Position numbers and translations under genes: made by a program | From: an uncultured Blautia sp. | GTDB lineage: Bacteria; Bacillota; Clostridia; Lachnospirales; Lachnospiraceae | Assembly: GCF_934371575.1 (NCBI RefSeq) | Contig: NZ_CAKRNY010000013.1 | Location: 16,765-80,764 of the forward strand | Direction of reading: 5' to 3' | DNA: 64,000 nt | Part shown: piece after piece, positions 52,580-63,387 of the stretch | Numbering within the stretch: position 1 is the stretch's first letter | Layout of the letters: every line of letters starts with the position of its first letter | Notes under the pieces: generated by a model | The model's input: the letters and a program-made list of their open reading frames with translations, nothing else | Told to the model about the DNA's origin: nothing | Database searches by the model: none

Positions 52580-54341
52580 AACAGGTATTATCTACGGCGT
52601 TAACGGTCCTGTTATTTATCTGAAAGGTGACCCGGGATTTAAGATTTCCGAGATGGTTTATGTTGGACCTGAGAAGCTGGTTGGTGAGGTCATTGGTCTG
52701 AAAAAGGGCATGACCACCGTACAGGTTTTCGAGGAGACAACAGGACTGAAGCCAGGCGATACAGTAATGGGAACAGGCGATGCCATTTCCGTTCTTCTGG
52801 GACCTGGAATCATTCATAATATTTTCGATGGTATCCAGCGTCCTCTGGAGGAAATCGCGAAATCCTCCGGAAAATATATTTCCCGTGGTGTAAGTGTTGA
52901 TTCCCTTGATACTGCTAAGAAATGGGATGTTCATGTAACTGTTAAAGTTGGAGATATGGTAAGCGCAGGTACCATCATTGCTGAAACTCAGGAAACAGCT
53001 TCCATTCTTCATAAATCCATGGTTCCGCCAACAATCGGAGAGGCTGAGGTTATCAAGGCAGTTCCGGACGGAGCATATACCATCCTTGACCCGATTGTAA
53101 CGGTTCGTCTTTCTGACGGCAGTGAGCGCGACATTGCTCTTGCACAGAAATGGCCGATCCGTGTGCCAAGACCTACCTACAAGCGTTTCCCTGCAAGTGT
53201 GCCGCTTGTAACCGGACAGCGTATTCTGGATACCCTTTTCCCAATTGCAAAGGGTGGTACAGCAGCGATTCCTGGAGGTTTCGGTACTGGAAAAACCATG
53301 ACACAGCACCAGATCGCAAAGTGGTCTGACGCAGATATCATTATCTATATTGGATGTGGTGAGCGTGGAAACGAGATGACACAGGTTCTGGAGGACTTCA
53401 GCAAACTGATCGACCCGAAATCCGGAAACCTGATGATGGACCGTACCACTCTGATCGCCAATACATCAAACATGCCTGTTGCAGCCCGTGAGGCTTCTAT
53501 TTATACAGGTGTTACACTGGCTGAGTATTATCGTGATATGGGTTATGACGTTGCCATCATGGCAGACTCCACTTCCCGTTGGGCTGAGGCTCTTCGTGAG
53601 TTATCCGGACGTCTGGAGGAAATGCCTGCAGAGGAAGGTTTCCCGGCTTATCTGGCTTCCAAGCTTTCCGCTTTCTATGAGAGAGCTGGTATGATGCAGA
53701 ACTTAAATGGAACCGAAGGTTCCGTATCTATTATCGGTGCGGTTTCCCCACAGGGTGGTGACTTCTCTGAGCCTGTTACACAGAATACAAAGCGTTTCGT
53801 CCGCTGCTTCTGGGGACTGGATAAATCTCTGGCTTATGCCCGTCATTTCCCGGCTATCCACTGGCTCACAAGTTATAGTGAGTATCTGGAGGATTTAACC
53901 CCATGGTACAGAGATAATGTTTCTGCTAAATTTGTAAGCGACCGTAATCAGCTGATGGCGATCCTGAACCAGGAGAGCTCCCTGATGGAAATCGTTAAGC
54001 TGATCGGTAGTGATGTTCTTCCAGATGACCAGAAGCTGACTCTGGAGATTGCAAGGGTTATCCGTCTTGGATTCCTTCAGCAGAATGCGTTCCATGCAGA
54101 GGATACCTGTGTACCGATGAGCAAGCAGTTCAATATGATGGAGATCATCCTTTATCTGTACGAGAAGTGCCGTTCCCTTGTTAATCAGGGAATGCCGGTT
54201 TCCGTACTGAAGGAGGACAACATTTTTGAGCGTGTTATTGCTATCAAATATGATGTTCCGAATAACAAACCTGAGATGTTTGACCAGTATAAGGCTGACA
54301 TCGACAGATTCTACGATAACGTATTAGAGAGAAACGGCTGA
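52572..54341 (+). CDS. ntpA: V-type ATPase catalytic subunit A
   Basis: 589 residues. Catalytic subunit with Walker [12 protein letters not shown] (about residue 238), the non-homologous bulge region between about 115 and 185, and the [13 protein letters not shown] box. With subunit B it forms the hexameric head. The protein either makes ATP or pumps ions. In fermentative gut Firmicutes these often run as Na+ or H+ pumps, which the sequence alone does not prove. Confidence 0.96.
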   Translation: MNKTGIIYGVNGPVIYLKGDPGFKISEMVYVGPEKLVGEVIGLKKGMTTVQVFEETTGLKPGDTVMGTGDAISVLLGPGIIHNIFDGIQRPLEEIAKSSGKYISRGVSVDSLDTAKKWDVHVTVKVGDMVSAGTIIAETQETASILHKSMVPPTIGEAEVIKAVPDGAYTILDPIVTVRLSDGSERDIALAQKWPIRVPRPTYKRFPASVPLVTGQRILDTLFPIAKGGTAAIPGGFGTGKTMTQHQIAKWSDADIIIYIGCGERGNEMTQVLEDFSKLIDPKSGNLMMDRTTLIANTSNMPVAAREASIYTGVTLAEYYRDMGYDVAIMADSTSRWAEALRELSGRLEEMPAEEGFPAYLASKLSAFYERAGMMQNLNGTEGSVSIIGAVSPQGGDFSEPVTQNTKRFVRCFWGLDKSLAYARHFPAIHWLTSYSEYLEDLTPWYRDNVSAKFVSDRNQLMAILNQESSLMEIVKLIGSDVLPDDQKLTLEIARVIRLGFLQQNAFHAEDTCVPMSKQFNMMEIILYLYEKCRSLVNQGMPVSVLKEDNIFERVIAIKYDVPNNKPEMFDQYKADIDRFYDNVLERNG

Positions 54342-54359
54342 TAGGGAGGTAAGTTTTTT

Positions 54360-55742
54360 ATGGCAATCGAATATTTAGGCCTTAGTGAAATAAACGGCCC
54401 TCTTGTAGTTCTGGAAGGCGTTAAGAACGCTTCCTACGAGGAAATCGTCTCCTTCCGTATGGATGACGGTACCGAAAAGCTTGGCCGTATCATCGAAATA
54501 TACGAAGATAAAGCAGTTATCCAGGTTTTCGAGGGTACTGATAATATGTCCCTTGGAAACACACATACACGTCTTAGCGGTCATCCAATGGAAATCGGAC
54601 TTTCCCCGGAAATCCTGGGACGTACCTTTAACGGTATTGGACAGCCAATTGATGGTCTTGGCGAGATCACACCAGAGGTGAGCCTGAACATCAATGGCTT
54701 ACCTCTGAATCCGGTTACCCGTGAGTATCCGCGTAACTACATCAATACCGGTATTTCCGCAATTGATGGCCTGACCACTCTGATTCGTGGACAGAAGCTT
54801 CCGATTTTCTCTGGAAATGGTCTTCCTCATGATAAGCTGGCTGCACAGATCGTGCGTCAGGCTTCTCTGGGGGCTGATTCTGATGAGAATTTCGCTATTG
54901 TATTTGCTGCAATGGGTGTTAAGTATGATGTTGCGGAGTTTTTCCGCAGAACATTTGAGGAGAGTGGTGCTTCCGACCACGTTGTCATGTTCCTGAACCT
55001 GGCAAATGACCCTACTGTTGAGCGTCTTCTGACTCCGAAGATCGCCCTGACTGCAGCAGAGTATCTTGCTTTTGAAAAAGGTATGCATATTCTGGTTATC
55101 CTTACAGATATTACTTCTTTCTGTGAGGCAATGCGTGAGGTTTCTTCTTCAAAAGGTGAGATTCCTTCCCGTAAGGGTTATCCTGGATACCTTTACAGTG
55201 AGCTTGCTACTTTATATGAGCGCGCAGGTATTGTTTCCGGTGGTACAGGTTCCGTTACACAGATCCCGATTCTGACCATGCCTAATGATGATATTACCCA
55301 TCCGATCCCTGACCTTACCGGTTATATTACTGAGGGTCAGATCGTTCTGGACAGACAGCTTCATGGACAGGGTATTTACCCGCCGATCAACGTTCTGCCG
55401 TCTCTTTCCCGTCTGATGAAGGATGGTATTGGTGAGGGCTTCACAAGAGCGGATCACCAGGATGTTGCCAACCAGCTGTTTTCCTGTTACGCGAAGGTTG
55501 GAGATGCAAGAGCCCTTGCTTCTGTTATCGGTGAGGATGAGCTTTCTCCTCTGGATAAGAAGTATCTGCAGTTTGGTAAGGCTTTTGAGGCTGAGTTTGT
55601 CGGTCAGACAGATACAGAGAACAGAAGTATTATCGATACCCTGAATAAGGGCTGGGAGCTTCTTGGCATGCTTCCGAAGGATGAGCTTGACCGTATTGAT
55701 ACTAAGATTCTGGATCAGTATTATCACGAGACTACCAAATAA
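54360..55742 (+). CDS. ntpB: V-type ATPase regulatory subunit B
   Basis: 460 residues. Nucleotide-binding-like non-catalytic head subunit. The P-loop is replaced by [11 protein letters not shown] (about residue 153), as expected for B. The rest matches the family closely ([20 protein letters not shown]). Confidence 0.95.
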   Translation: MAIEYLGLSEINGPLVVLEGVKNASYEEIVSFRMDDGTEKLGRIIEIYEDKAVIQVFEGTDNMSLGNTHTRLSGHPMEIGLSPEILGRTFNGIGQPIDGLGEITPEVSLNINGLPLNPVTREYPRNYINTGISAIDGLTTLIRGQKLPIFSGNGLPHDKLAAQIVRQASLGADSDENFAIVFAAMGVKYDVAEFFRRTFEESGASDHVVMFLNLANDPTVERLLTPKIALTAAEYLAFEKGMHILVILTDITSFCEAMREVSSSKGEIPSRKGYPGYLYSELATLYERAGIVSGGTGSVTQIPILTMPNDDITHPIPDLTGYITEGQIVLDRQLHGQGIYPPINVLPSLSRLMKDGIGEGFTRADHQDVANQLFSCYAKVGDARALASVIGEDELSPLDKKYLQFGKAFEAEFVGQTDTENRSIIDTLNKGWELLGMLPKDELDRIDTKILDQYYHETTK

Positions 55743-55759
55743 AGAGTGAGGTGACTTGA

Positions 55760-56380
55760 ATGGATCCGAATACCTTTCCTACCAAGGGTAATTTAATTCT
55801 GGCTAAGAATTCACTTGCTCTTTCCCGTCAGGGTTATGAACTGATGGATAAGAAGCGTAATATTCTGATTCGTGAGATGATGAATCTGGTTGATCAGGCG
55901 AAGGATATCCAGGGACAGATTGATGAGACGTTCCGGACTGCGTATGAAGCTTTGCAGAAAGCGAATATGGAGATGGGTATCGCGTTTGTGGATCAGATTT
56001 CCCATACGGTGCCGGTGGAGAATTCTATCCGTATTAAGACACGTAGTGTTATGGGTACGGAGATTCCGCTGGTGGAGTATGATAAGTCGGGAAATGTGCC
56101 GACATATGCTTATTATAGTACGAAGATGTCTCTGGATGAGGCGAAGGCGGCTTTTGAGAGGGTGAAGGAGCTTTCCATTAAGCTGTCTATGATTGAGAAT
56201 TCGGCGATTCGCCTGGCTAGTAATATTAAGAAGACTCAGAAGAGGGCGAATGCGCTGAAGAATATTACGATTCCGAAGTTCGAGGCTCTGACCAAAGATA
56301 TTTCCAATGCTTTGGAGGAGAAAGAGCGTGAGGAATTTACGCGATTAAAAGTTATTAAGAGGATGAAGCAGGGTGCATGA
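55760..56380 (+). CDS. ntpD: V-type ATPase subunit D (central shaft)
   Basis: 206 residues, mostly two long helices forming the antiparallel coiled-coil rotor (LILAKNSLALSRQGYELMD start, NALKNITIPKFEALTKDI near the end). Last gene of the operon. A terminator overlaps its stop. Confidence 0.92.
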   Translation: MDPNTFPTKGNLILAKNSLALSRQGYELMDKKRNILIREMMNLVDQAKDIQGQIDETFRTAYEALQKANMEMGIAFVDQISHTVPVENSIRIKTRSVMGTEIPLVEYDKSGNVPTYAYYSTKMSLDEAKAAFERVKELSIKLSMIENSAIRLASNIKKTQKRANALKNITIPKFEALTKDISNALEEKEREEFTRLKVIKRMKQGA

Positions 56381-56398
56381 GGCACCCTGTTTTTTTTA
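56368..56398 (+). terminator. V-ATPase operon terminator
   Basis: GCAGGGTGC and GCACCCTG form a stem around ATGAG, followed by eight T. It overlaps the subunit D stop codon. Confidence 0.9.
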
Positions 56399-56621
56399 CG
56401 AATCAAGCAAGTCCCCTGCCGGGGTTGCGCAAAGCAATAAGCAAGTAGCGAAGCGGACCTGGAATATCCGCTTGACCTCCTTTTGGGCTGAGTTCACAGT
56501 TTCTTGCGAGATTCCCCATAGAATGAACACATAATGCCCATTTGTTGAACACATTTTGTCTGTATATTATTAACCATAAGGAACACAAAACAAGGCAAAT
56601 ACAGAAAGGAAATAAATAGGT

Positions 56622-58775
56622 ATGAAACGTAAATATGTGGCAATTTTAATGGGAATTATGGTAGCAACTACTTCTGTACCGGCGATGGTTTATGCTGAGG
56701 ACAGTAAGACCGAGGCAGCTGTAGCAGATACAGCAGATGAGAGTGGTGAGGCGGCTGCTTCGGGTGAGCGTAGTGACGAGAGTCAGGAGAATGTGGTACT
56801 TGGTGAAGTTAAGTCGGTTTCCGATTCTGAGATTACCATTGCAGTTGGGACTATGAAGGAGATGGGACAGCCTGGTGGAGATGGACAGAACGGCGGAGAA
56901 CCGAATGGACAGGGTGGAGAAGCACCAGAGAAGCCGGAGGGTGATGACCAGAGTGGCGAAGCATCAGATAATAATGGACAGGATGGCGAGGCGCCGTCTA
57001 TGTTGGATCTGACTGGTGAGGAGCAGACGATTACAGTTACTGCAGATACTGTGATCACAAAACAGGCGGGCGGCATGCAGCCTGGCGGAGATGGACAGAA
57101 CGGCGGAGAACCGAATGGTCAGGGTGGAGAAGCACCGGAGAAGCCGGAAGGCGATGACCAGAGCACAGATTCTTCTGATGGAGCAAGTGACAGTCAGGAC
57201 GCAGCTGATGATAACCAGGAAAGTGAGAATACAGATAGCCAGGACGGAGAAGAGCCGGAAAAACCAGACGGTAACGGACAGTCTGCAGAGGCTGAGGAGA
57301 TTTCACTTTCTGATATTCAGGAAGGAGATACCGTTTCTGTCACGTTAGATGAAGATGGAAATGCAGCTTCCATTACGGTAATGTCCATGGAAATGGGTAG
57401 CCAGGGAGGTCCTGGTGGTGATGGTCAGGGTGCTCCGGGTCAGGGAGGTCCTGGTGGACAGTCTCAGGGAGTGGACAGTTATACTGCGGTAAATGAGTAT
57501 ATAGAAGATGCAACTGTATCAAATGAGACAATTGAGTCAACAGGAACTGACGAGAATGCAGCACTGATTTCTTCCGGAGCAAACGTAACACTTGATAATG
57601 ATACCATTACAAGAACTTCTTCAGACAGCCAGGGCGGAGACAATTCCAGCTTCTATGGCGTAGGCGCAGCAGTTCTGGCAACAGACGGTACTGCTTATGT
57701 GAAAGATGGCAGTGTGACTACAGATGCAGCCGGTGGTGCAGGACTTTTTGCATATGGAGATGGAACTGTATATGCATCTGGTACAACTGTAAAAACTGCC
57801 CAGGATACATCTGGCGGTGTTCATGTAGCCGGTGGTGGTACTCTTTACGGATGGGACTTGGATGTAGAGACGAACGGTGAGTCTTCTGCTGCAATCCGGA
57901 GTGACAGAGGCGGCGGAACCATGGTGATCGATGGTGGAAATTATGTTTCCAACGGTGTTGGTTCTCCTGCTATTTACAGTACAGCAGACATTGCAGTAAG
58001 CAATGCCAGCCTTACAGCAAATGGTTCTGAGGCAGTTTGCATTGAAGGTCTGAATTCTATTCATCTTTATGACTGTGATCTCACTGGAAATATGAGTGAT
58101 CTGGATCAGAACGACAATACCTGGACTGTAATTCTTTACCAGAGCATGTCTGGTGATTCTGAGGTTGGTAACAGTACCTTCCAGATGGATGGCGGCAGCC
58201 TGACTTCTGAGAACGGTGGTGTGTTCTATACAACCAATACAGAGAGTACGATTACTTTAAATAATGTAGATGTTAACTATAACGATGATAATGAATTTTT
58301 CCTGCAGTGCACAGGTAACACCAACCAGAGAGGCTGGGGACAGTCTGGGGCTAACGGAGCTGACTGTCACTTTACAGGAATCAGTCAGGATATGCAGGGA
58401 GATGTGATCTGGGATTCTATCAGTGATCTGGACTTTTATCTCACAGAAGGCAGCAGCTTGACAGGTGCAGTTGTAGACGATGAAACCTATGCCGGTGAAG
58501 GCGGAGATGGCTATTGTAATGTTTATGTAAGTGCAGATTCCACCTGGACGGTAACTGGTGACAGTACGGTTTCTTCTCTGGAAAATGAGGGAACCATTGT
58601 TGACAGTGAAGGAAAAACTGTGACAATTCAGGGAACAGACGGAACTGTTTATGTAGAAGGAGACAGTGAGTATACGATTACAACTGGTTCTTATAGTGAT
58701 TCCGCAGATTTGTCCGGAGTGACAGCAATTCAGGATCAGAGTGCTTATGCGGTTGAGAAACCGGAGCAGCTTTAA
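56622..58775 (+). CDS. secreted Gly/Asp-rich protein with beta-helix domain
   Basis: 717 residues. Signal peptide 1-25. Residues about 85-280 are low complexity and acidic (GGDGQNGGEPNGQGG-type) and include two near-identical 28-residue segments. Residues about 290-690 form a repeat-rich beta-helix/carbohydrate-binding-like region (GVHVAGGGTLYGWD, STITLNNVDVN). It is probably a cell-surface or matrix glycan-binding protein. No anchor is visible. AGAAAGGA lies before the ATG, and the gene stands alone. Confidence 0.75.
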   Translation: MKRKYVAILMGIMVATTSVPAMVYAEDSKTEAAVADTADESGEAAASGERSDESQENVVLGEVKSVSDSEITIAVGTMKEMGQPGGDGQNGGEPNGQGGEAPEKPEGDDQSGEASDNNGQDGEAPSMLDLTGEEQTITVTADTVITKQAGGMQPGGDGQNGGEPNGQGGEAPEKPEGDDQSTDSSDGASDSQDAADDNQESENTDSQDGEEPEKPDGNGQSAEAEEISLSDIQEGDTVSVTLDEDGNAASITVMSMEMGSQGGPGGDGQGAPGQGGPGGQSQGVDSYTAVNEYIEDATVSNETIESTGTDENAALISSGANVTLDNDTITRTSSDSQGGDNSSFYGVGAAVLATDGTAYVKDGSVTTDAAGGAGLFAYGDGTVYASGTTVKTAQDTSGGVHVAGGGTLYGWDLDVETNGESSAAIRSDRGGGTMVIDGGNYVSNGVGSPAIYSTADIAVSNASLTANGSEAVCIEGLNSIHLYDCDLTGNMSDLDQNDNTWTVILYQSMSGDSEVGNSTFQMDGGSLTSENGGVFYTTNTESTITLNNVDVNYNDDNEFFLQCTGNTNQRGWGQSGANGADCHFTGISQDMQGDVIWDSISDLDFYLTEGSSLTGAVVDDETYAGEGGDGYCNVYVSADSTWTVTGDSTVSSLENEGTIVDSEGKTVTIQGTDGTVYVEGDSEYTITTGSYSDSADLSGVTAIQDQSAYAVEKPEQL
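56871..57172 (+). repeat. 83-bp direct repeats in coding sequence
   Basis: Two copies starting at 56871 and 57081 (offset 210 bases, in frame) differ at only a few bases over about 83. They encode the GGDGQNGGEPNGQGGEAPEK segment. They would allow length variation by slippage or recombination. Confidence 0.85.
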
Positions 58776-59191
58776 TAAAATAGTGTGATATATTTATTGT
58801 GCGGCAGCCACATTTCTATCGAGACTGAATAGGAATGTGGCTGTTTGCACGCGCTAAAGTTTTACACATAAAAAAATCCTTCTAAAAAGAAGGAGGGCCG
58901 GACCAATTGGCCCGGCAAGTATGAAAAAGAAAAAGTTAATTGTTAATCTATGTAAAAAAGCTTTCGCTTTATTTGTTTATTAATATACGCGGAATTTGTG
59001 ATGAATCTGTGAGAAGGATTTGAAAAAACTATGATTAAAATCTAAAGAACTTATAAACTTGTCTGTATGTTGGAAAATCAATATAACACTTTTTGCAATA
59101 TATTTCCCATAAAATACAATAGACTATATCGTAAAATTTCGTATAATAGAAAGTAACAATGCATATAGCAGATAAATTGGGGAGGTAGAAT
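58776..59191. other. intergenic region with hairpins
   Basis: About 416 bases. A stem at 58799-58850 (GTGCGGCAGCCACATT / AATGTGGCTG...GCAC) and one at 58875-58891 (CCTTCT/AGAAGG) with a nearby GGCCGG/CCCGGC pair (58892-58917) probably terminate the upstream gene. The rest is AT-rich and has no gene. Confidence 0.5.
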
Positions 59192-60733
59192 ATGCAAGGT
59201 GTTTTTGAAGCAATCAATAGTGTATTTGGGTTTATAGGTCCTCTTTCGGATCTGTTGTGGGATTTTCCCACAAATCTTGAATGGTATCGGAATATTCCCC
59301 TTCTGGGAAATATTTCATTGGCGATTATCGTGCTGCTGGGATCCGGTATTTTTTTCACGATTAAGCTTGGGTTTATTCAGGTAACGCATTTTAAAAAGGG
59401 CGTACGCCTTCTTACGGAAAAACGCTCTGTTAAGACCGGAATCACGCCATTGGCGGCGTTTCTGTTAAGCGCAGCTATGCGTGTCGGTCCGGGAAATATT
59501 ATCGGTGTTACAGGTGCTATTGCGGTAGGTGGCCCGGGAGCACTTTTCTGGATGTGGATCTCTGCGTTTTTCGGAATGGCAGTGGCCTACATGGAAGCAG
59601 TTCTGGCACAGATTTTCAAAGAGAAAAAAGAAGATGAATTTGTAGGCGGTCTTCCGTTTTATGGAAGAAAACTGCTTGGAAACAGCGTAGGAATTGGTGT
59701 GTTTTTATCTGTTCTTTATATTCTTTATGCGCTGTGTTGTCTGCCTGCCCAGGGCTTTAATGTTGTTTCCTCTGTGGGAAGAATGGCAGAGATCCTTACG
59801 GGAAAAACAATTGCAGCAGATTCTATGTTTTACTATGTTGCAGGTGCGGTGATCATGATTCTGACTGCAGTGATCGCTTTTGGCGGAATCAAAAAAGTAT
59901 CCAAATGGACCGATATGATGGTGCCGGTGATGGCGGTATTGTATGTGCTTGTAGTATTTGTGCTGATTATTCTGAATATTGGACAAATTCCATATTTCTT
60001 TGCATCCGTTTTTGGCGGAGCATTTAAGCCACAGGCATTCTTTGGCGGAGCAATGGGAACCGTGCTGGCACAAGGGGTAAAGCGAGGCCTGATGTCAAAT
60101 GAAGCAGGACAGGGAACTATTACTATGTCTGCAGCTGCAGCAGATGCAAAACACCCTTGCGAGCAGGGAATTCTTGCTTCCCTCGGTGTTTTTCTGGATA
60201 CAATTGTAATCTGTACGCTTACAGGATTTGTTGTAGTTATGGCTCACTGCTGGACTGGAGAAGGTGCAAAGGCATGGGCAGCACTGGATAAGCTTCCGAA
60301 ATTTACAGAATCTATTGCAGTGCTTACACCTGGTACGGCTATGAATGCAGTTATTACATTTCTGGTAACGTTGTGTTTTTGTTTATTTGCATTTACCTGT
60401 CTTCTTGGAATGATCAGTTTTTCCGAAATAGCAGCAAACCGCATTCGAAAAGATATGGTGTGCATCAATATTGTACGTTGTATCGCGCTGTTTGTTGCTG
60501 CATTTGGAATCCTCTGCAACATTGCCGGTCTGGAGCTTGGAAATCTCTGGGCGTTTTCAGATCTGGGGAATATTCTGATCGTGTATTTCAACGTTCCTAT
60601 TATTTATGTTGGTGCAAAGTGTGTTTTCAAAGCCACAAAGCACTATAAGAAAAATGATGGAACACCATTTGATTCCAGTGTAATAGGAAGAGATGACTGT
60701 GTTTACTGGGATGAGAAAAAGAGAGAAAATTAA
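59192..60733 (+). CDS. sodium:alanine symporter (AGCS family)
   Basis: 513 residues, about ten to eleven membrane helices. The AGCS signature is near residue 95 (RVGPGNIIGVTGAIAVGG) and again near 118 (GPGALFWMW). It imports alanine or glycine with Na+. GGGGAGG precedes the ATG. Confidence 0.9.
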   Translation: MQGVFEAINSVFGFIGPLSDLLWDFPTNLEWYRNIPLLGNISLAIIVLLGSGIFFTIKLGFIQVTHFKKGVRLLTEKRSVKTGITPLAAFLLSAAMRVGPGNIIGVTGAIAVGGPGALFWMWISAFFGMAVAYMEAVLAQIFKEKKEDEFVGGLPFYGRKLLGNSVGIGVFLSVLYILYALCCLPAQGFNVVSSVGRMAEILTGKTIAADSMFYYVAGAVIMILTAVIAFGGIKKVSKWTDMMVPVMAVLYVLVVFVLIILNIGQIPYFFASVFGGAFKPQAFFGGAMGTVLAQGVKRGLMSNEAGQGTITMSAAAADAKHPCEQGILASLGVFLDTIVICTLTGFVVVMAHCWTGEGAKAWAALDKLPKFTESIAVLTPGTAMNAVITFLVTLCFCLFAFTCLLGMISFSEIAANRIRKDMVCINIVRCIALFVAAFGILCNIAGLELGNLWAFSDLGNILIVYFNVPIIYVGAKCVFKATKHYKKNDGTPFDSSVIGRDDCVYWDEKKREN

Positions 60734-60774
60734 ATAAAGCGGCTGTTCGGAGACTATAAAAAAGAAATTTTTCG

Positions 60775-60803
60775 TTGTAAAAGTTGTCATACTCATTTAT
60801 AAT
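60775..60803 (+). promoter_or_regulatory. guaA promoter
   Basis: TTGTAA (60775-60780), 17-bp spacer, TATAAT (60798-60803). It gives a leader of about 110 bases. Confidence 0.65.
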
Positions 60804-60819
60804 GGGAAACAGATTCAAG

Positions 60820-60878
60820 GTTACTGCTTAATATAGAAGAATTTTGCAAAACAGAATTGTTCCATCGTGAGCAGTAAC
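60820..60878 (+). other. leader stem-loop before guaA
   Basis: GTTACTGCT (60820-60828) pairs with AGCAGTAAC (60870-60878) around a 41-base loop. No purine-riboswitch core and no T-run, so its role is unknown. Confidence 0.4.
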
Positions 60879-60918
60879 GATTCCAAAGAGACTATAGAGG
60901 AAAAACAGGAGGAAGACC

Positions 60919-62496
60919 TTGAAGAAAGAATTAGTTATTGTAATTGATTTTGGTGGTCAGTACAATCAGCTGGTTGCAAGACGTGTCAGAGAATGCAATG
61001 TATATTGTGAAATTTATTCTTATAAGACCGATCTTGAGAAAATAAAAGCAATGAATCCCAAGGGAATCATTCTTACCGGTGGACCGAACAGCTGTTATGA
61101 GGAAAATTCACCGACTTACCAGAAAGAACTGTTTGAGCTTGGCATACCGGTACTTGGACTTTGCTACGGTGCACAGCTTATGATGCATGTCCTTGGCGGC
61201 AAAGTTGAAAAAGCAGATGTAAGTGAGTATGGCAAGACGGAATTGCTTGTTGACAAAAAGGAATCCAGAATTTTTAAAGATGTATCTGAGAAAACAATTG
61301 TCTGGATGAGTCATACAGATTATATTTCCAAGCCGGCACCTGGATTTGAGATTTCCGCACATACAGCGGACTGTCCGGTCGCTACAGCTGAGAATGAAAA
61401 GAAGAAACTGTATGCAATCCAGTTTCATCCGGAAGTGCTTCATTCTGTAGAGGGTAAGACCATGCTGTCCAATTTTGTACTGGGCGTATGCGAGTGTACC
61501 GGAGACTGGAAGATGGATGCATTTGTTGAGCATACAGTTAAAGAAATCCGGGAAAAAGTCGGTGATGGCAAAGTCCTTCTGGCATTGTCCGGTGGTGTTG
61601 ATTCTTCCGTGGCAGCAGGACTTCTTTCCAAAGCTATTGGTAAGCAGCTGACCTGTGTTTTTGTAGATCATGGTCTTCTTCGTAAAGACGAGGGAGATGA
61701 AGTTGAGAGCGTATTTGGTTCTTCCGGTCAGTTTGACCTGAACTTTGTCCGTGTGAATGCGCAGCAGCGATATTATGATAAGCTTGCCGGAGTTACAGAA
61801 CCGGAAGCAAAACGTAAGATCATTGGGGAGGAATTTATCCGGATTTTCGAGGAAGAAGCGAAGAAAATCGGTGCTGTGGATTTCCTTGCACAGGGAACCA
61901 TCTATCCAGACGTCGTAGAAAGCGGACTGGGCGGAGAATCTGCTGTGATCAAATCCCATCATAATGTAGGAGGACTTCCTGATTTCGTAGATTTCAAAGA
62001 GATCATCGAGCCCCTTCGTGATCTTTTCAAGGATGAGGTTCGTAAAGCTGGTCTGGAGCTTGGAATTCCGGAGAAACTGGTATTCCGTCAGCCATTCCCG
62101 GGCCCGGGACTTGGTGTTCGTATCATCGGTGAAGTTACCGCTGAGAAGGTCAGAATCGTACAGGATGCAGATTTCATTTATCGTGAAGAAATTGATAAAG
62201 CTGTGGAAGCTTACAAAGCAGAACATGGTAAAGAGCCATCCTGGCTGCCGAATCAGTATTTTGCAGCCCTTACCAATATGCGAAGCGTAGGCGTTATGGG
62301 TGATTTCAGAACCTACGATTATGCAGTTGCACTTCGTGCAGTCAAGACTGTCGATTTCATGACAGCAGAATCATCTGAGGTTCCGTATGAAGTACTGAAT
62401 AAGGTGATGAGTCGGGTTATTAACGAGGTTAAAGGAGTTAACCGCGTATTCTATGATCTGACAAGTAAGCCACCGGGAACGATTGAATTCGAATAA
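60919..62496 (+). CDS. guaA: GMP synthase (glutamine-hydrolysing)
   Basis: 525 residues, TTG start with GGAGG 6 bases upstream. It amidates XMP to GMP. The glutaminase half has the nucleophile in LGLCYGAQL and the His in FHPEV. The ATP-pyrophosphatase half has LSGGVDSSV. The dimerisation domain ends KPPGTIEFE. Length is normal. Confidence 0.97.
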   Translation: MKKELVIVIDFGGQYNQLVARRVRECNVYCEIYSYKTDLEKIKAMNPKGIILTGGPNSCYEENSPTYQKELFELGIPVLGLCYGAQLMMHVLGGKVEKADVSEYGKTELLVDKKESRIFKDVSEKTIVWMSHTDYISKPAPGFEISAHTADCPVATAENEKKKLYAIQFHPEVLHSVEGKTMLSNFVLGVCECTGDWKMDAFVEHTVKEIREKVGDGKVLLALSGGVDSSVAAGLLSKAIGKQLTCVFVDHGLLRKDEGDEVESVFGSSGQFDLNFVRVNAQQRYYDKLAGVTEPEAKRKIIGEEFIRIFEEEAKKIGAVDFLAQGTIYPDVVESGLGGESAVIKSHHNVGGLPDFVDFKEIIEPLRDLFKDEVRKAGLELGIPEKLVFRQPFPGPGLGVRIIGEVTAEKVRIVQDADFIYREEIDKAVEAYKAEHGKEPSWLPNQYFAALTNMRSVGVMGDFRTYDYAVALRAVKTVDFMTAESSEVPYEVLNKVMSRVINEVKGVNRVFYDLTSKPPGTIEFE

Positions 62497-62607
62497 CGGA
62501 CTAAAATGCCGAAAGCCTGTATTTATACGGGTTTCCGGCATTCGTTTTATCAAATGGCTCTTGTTTGGCTCTATTTGTGGGGAGAGTAATGAGTTGGAGG
62601 TATAGTA

Positions 62608-63090
62608 ATGGATAGTCTGGAAGTAAAATTTTATGATACAGTTAATGATGAACTATTGAAATTTGCAGTAATTATCTCACAGAGTAACGGCAAGTGGGTA
62701 TTTTGCAAGCATAAAGAAAGAGATACATATGAAGTGCCGGGAGGGCATAGAGAAGCTGGGGAGGATATTTTTGAAACAGCTAAAAGGGAGTTGCAGGAAG
62801 AGACTGGAGCTATCAAATTTGAGATAAAACCAATATGCGTATATTCGGTGACAGGTAAGACCAGAGTAAATGATACCGGTGAAGAAACATTTGGACTGCT
62901 TTGTTTTGCAGAGATAACAGAGTTTGCGAAAGAATTACATAGCGAAATGGAGAAAGTTGTGCTTATGGATGAGTTGCCTGAGAACTGGACATATCCGTTG
63001 ATACAGCCGAAATTGATAGAAAAGTATTTACGGGTTAAAAGTAATTCTATAATCGGAGCAACAGTAACTGCACAGTCGATAGACCATTAG
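62608..63090 (+). CDS. NUDIX hydrolase, C-terminus truncated by frameshift
   Basis: 160 residues. The NUDIX box reads G-x5-E-x7-RELQEETGA (GHREAGEDIFETAKRELQEE), so it likely hydrolyses nucleoside diphosphate linkages, for example oxidised dNTPs. The last residues (IIGATVT) belong to a pyrophosphatase-like domain that continues in another frame at 63072. A one-base loss near 63070 makes the frame end early. The NUDIX part itself looks intact. Confidence 0.85.
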   Translation: MDSLEVKFYDTVNDELLKFAVIISQSNGKWVFCKHKERDTYEVPGGHREAGEDIFETAKRELQEETGAIKFEIKPICVYSVTGKTRVNDTGEETFGLLCFAEITEFAKELHSEMEKVVLMDELPENWTYPLIQPKLIEKYLRVKSNSIIGATVTAQSIDH

Positions 63091-63371
63091 GAAGTTATCA
63101 TCCAGAATATAAAGATATGTATTATCCTATAAATTGTGGTTACATTGAAGGAGTTATGGCACCAGATGGAGAAGAGCAGGACGCTTATATATTAGGTGTA
63201 AATGAGCCAGCAGACAAGTTTACAGGTAAAATTATGGCTATTGTTCATAGAAAAGATGATATAGAAGAAAAGTGGGTAGTTGTACCTGACGGAATGATGT
63301 TTTCAAAAGATGAGATTAGGCAGCAGATTTATTTTCAGGAGCAATATTTTGATAGTGAAATTGTGATGTAA
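63072..63371 (+). pseudogene. inorganic-pyrophosphatase-like domain, out of frame with NUDIX gene
   Basis: Read in the frame of 63081, the text runs TVDRPLGSYHPEYKD then MYYPINCGYIEGVMAPDGEE and on to the stop at 63371. This family normally opens with TVTVDRPLGS. Adding one base after 63070 would join it to the NUDIX frame. The ATG at 63117 would omit the RPLGS motif. It is a broken or programmed-frameshift gene. An assembly error is also possible. Confidence 0.75.
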
Positions 63372-63387
63372 TATTAAGGAGATTGCT

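Noticed and set aside
56403..56588. 60-residue minus frame after the ATPase operon
   Set aside because: Overlaps hairpin-rich intergenic DNA, has no ribosome site and no recognisable features.
60780..60918. Purine (guanine) riboswitch before guaA
   Set aside because: The conserved three-way-junction core sequences were not found.
61108..62226. 372-residue open frame antisense to guaA
   Set aside because: Composition is Cys/Phe/Leu-skewed, there is no ribosome site, and guaA on the other strand is unmistakable; it is a shadow.
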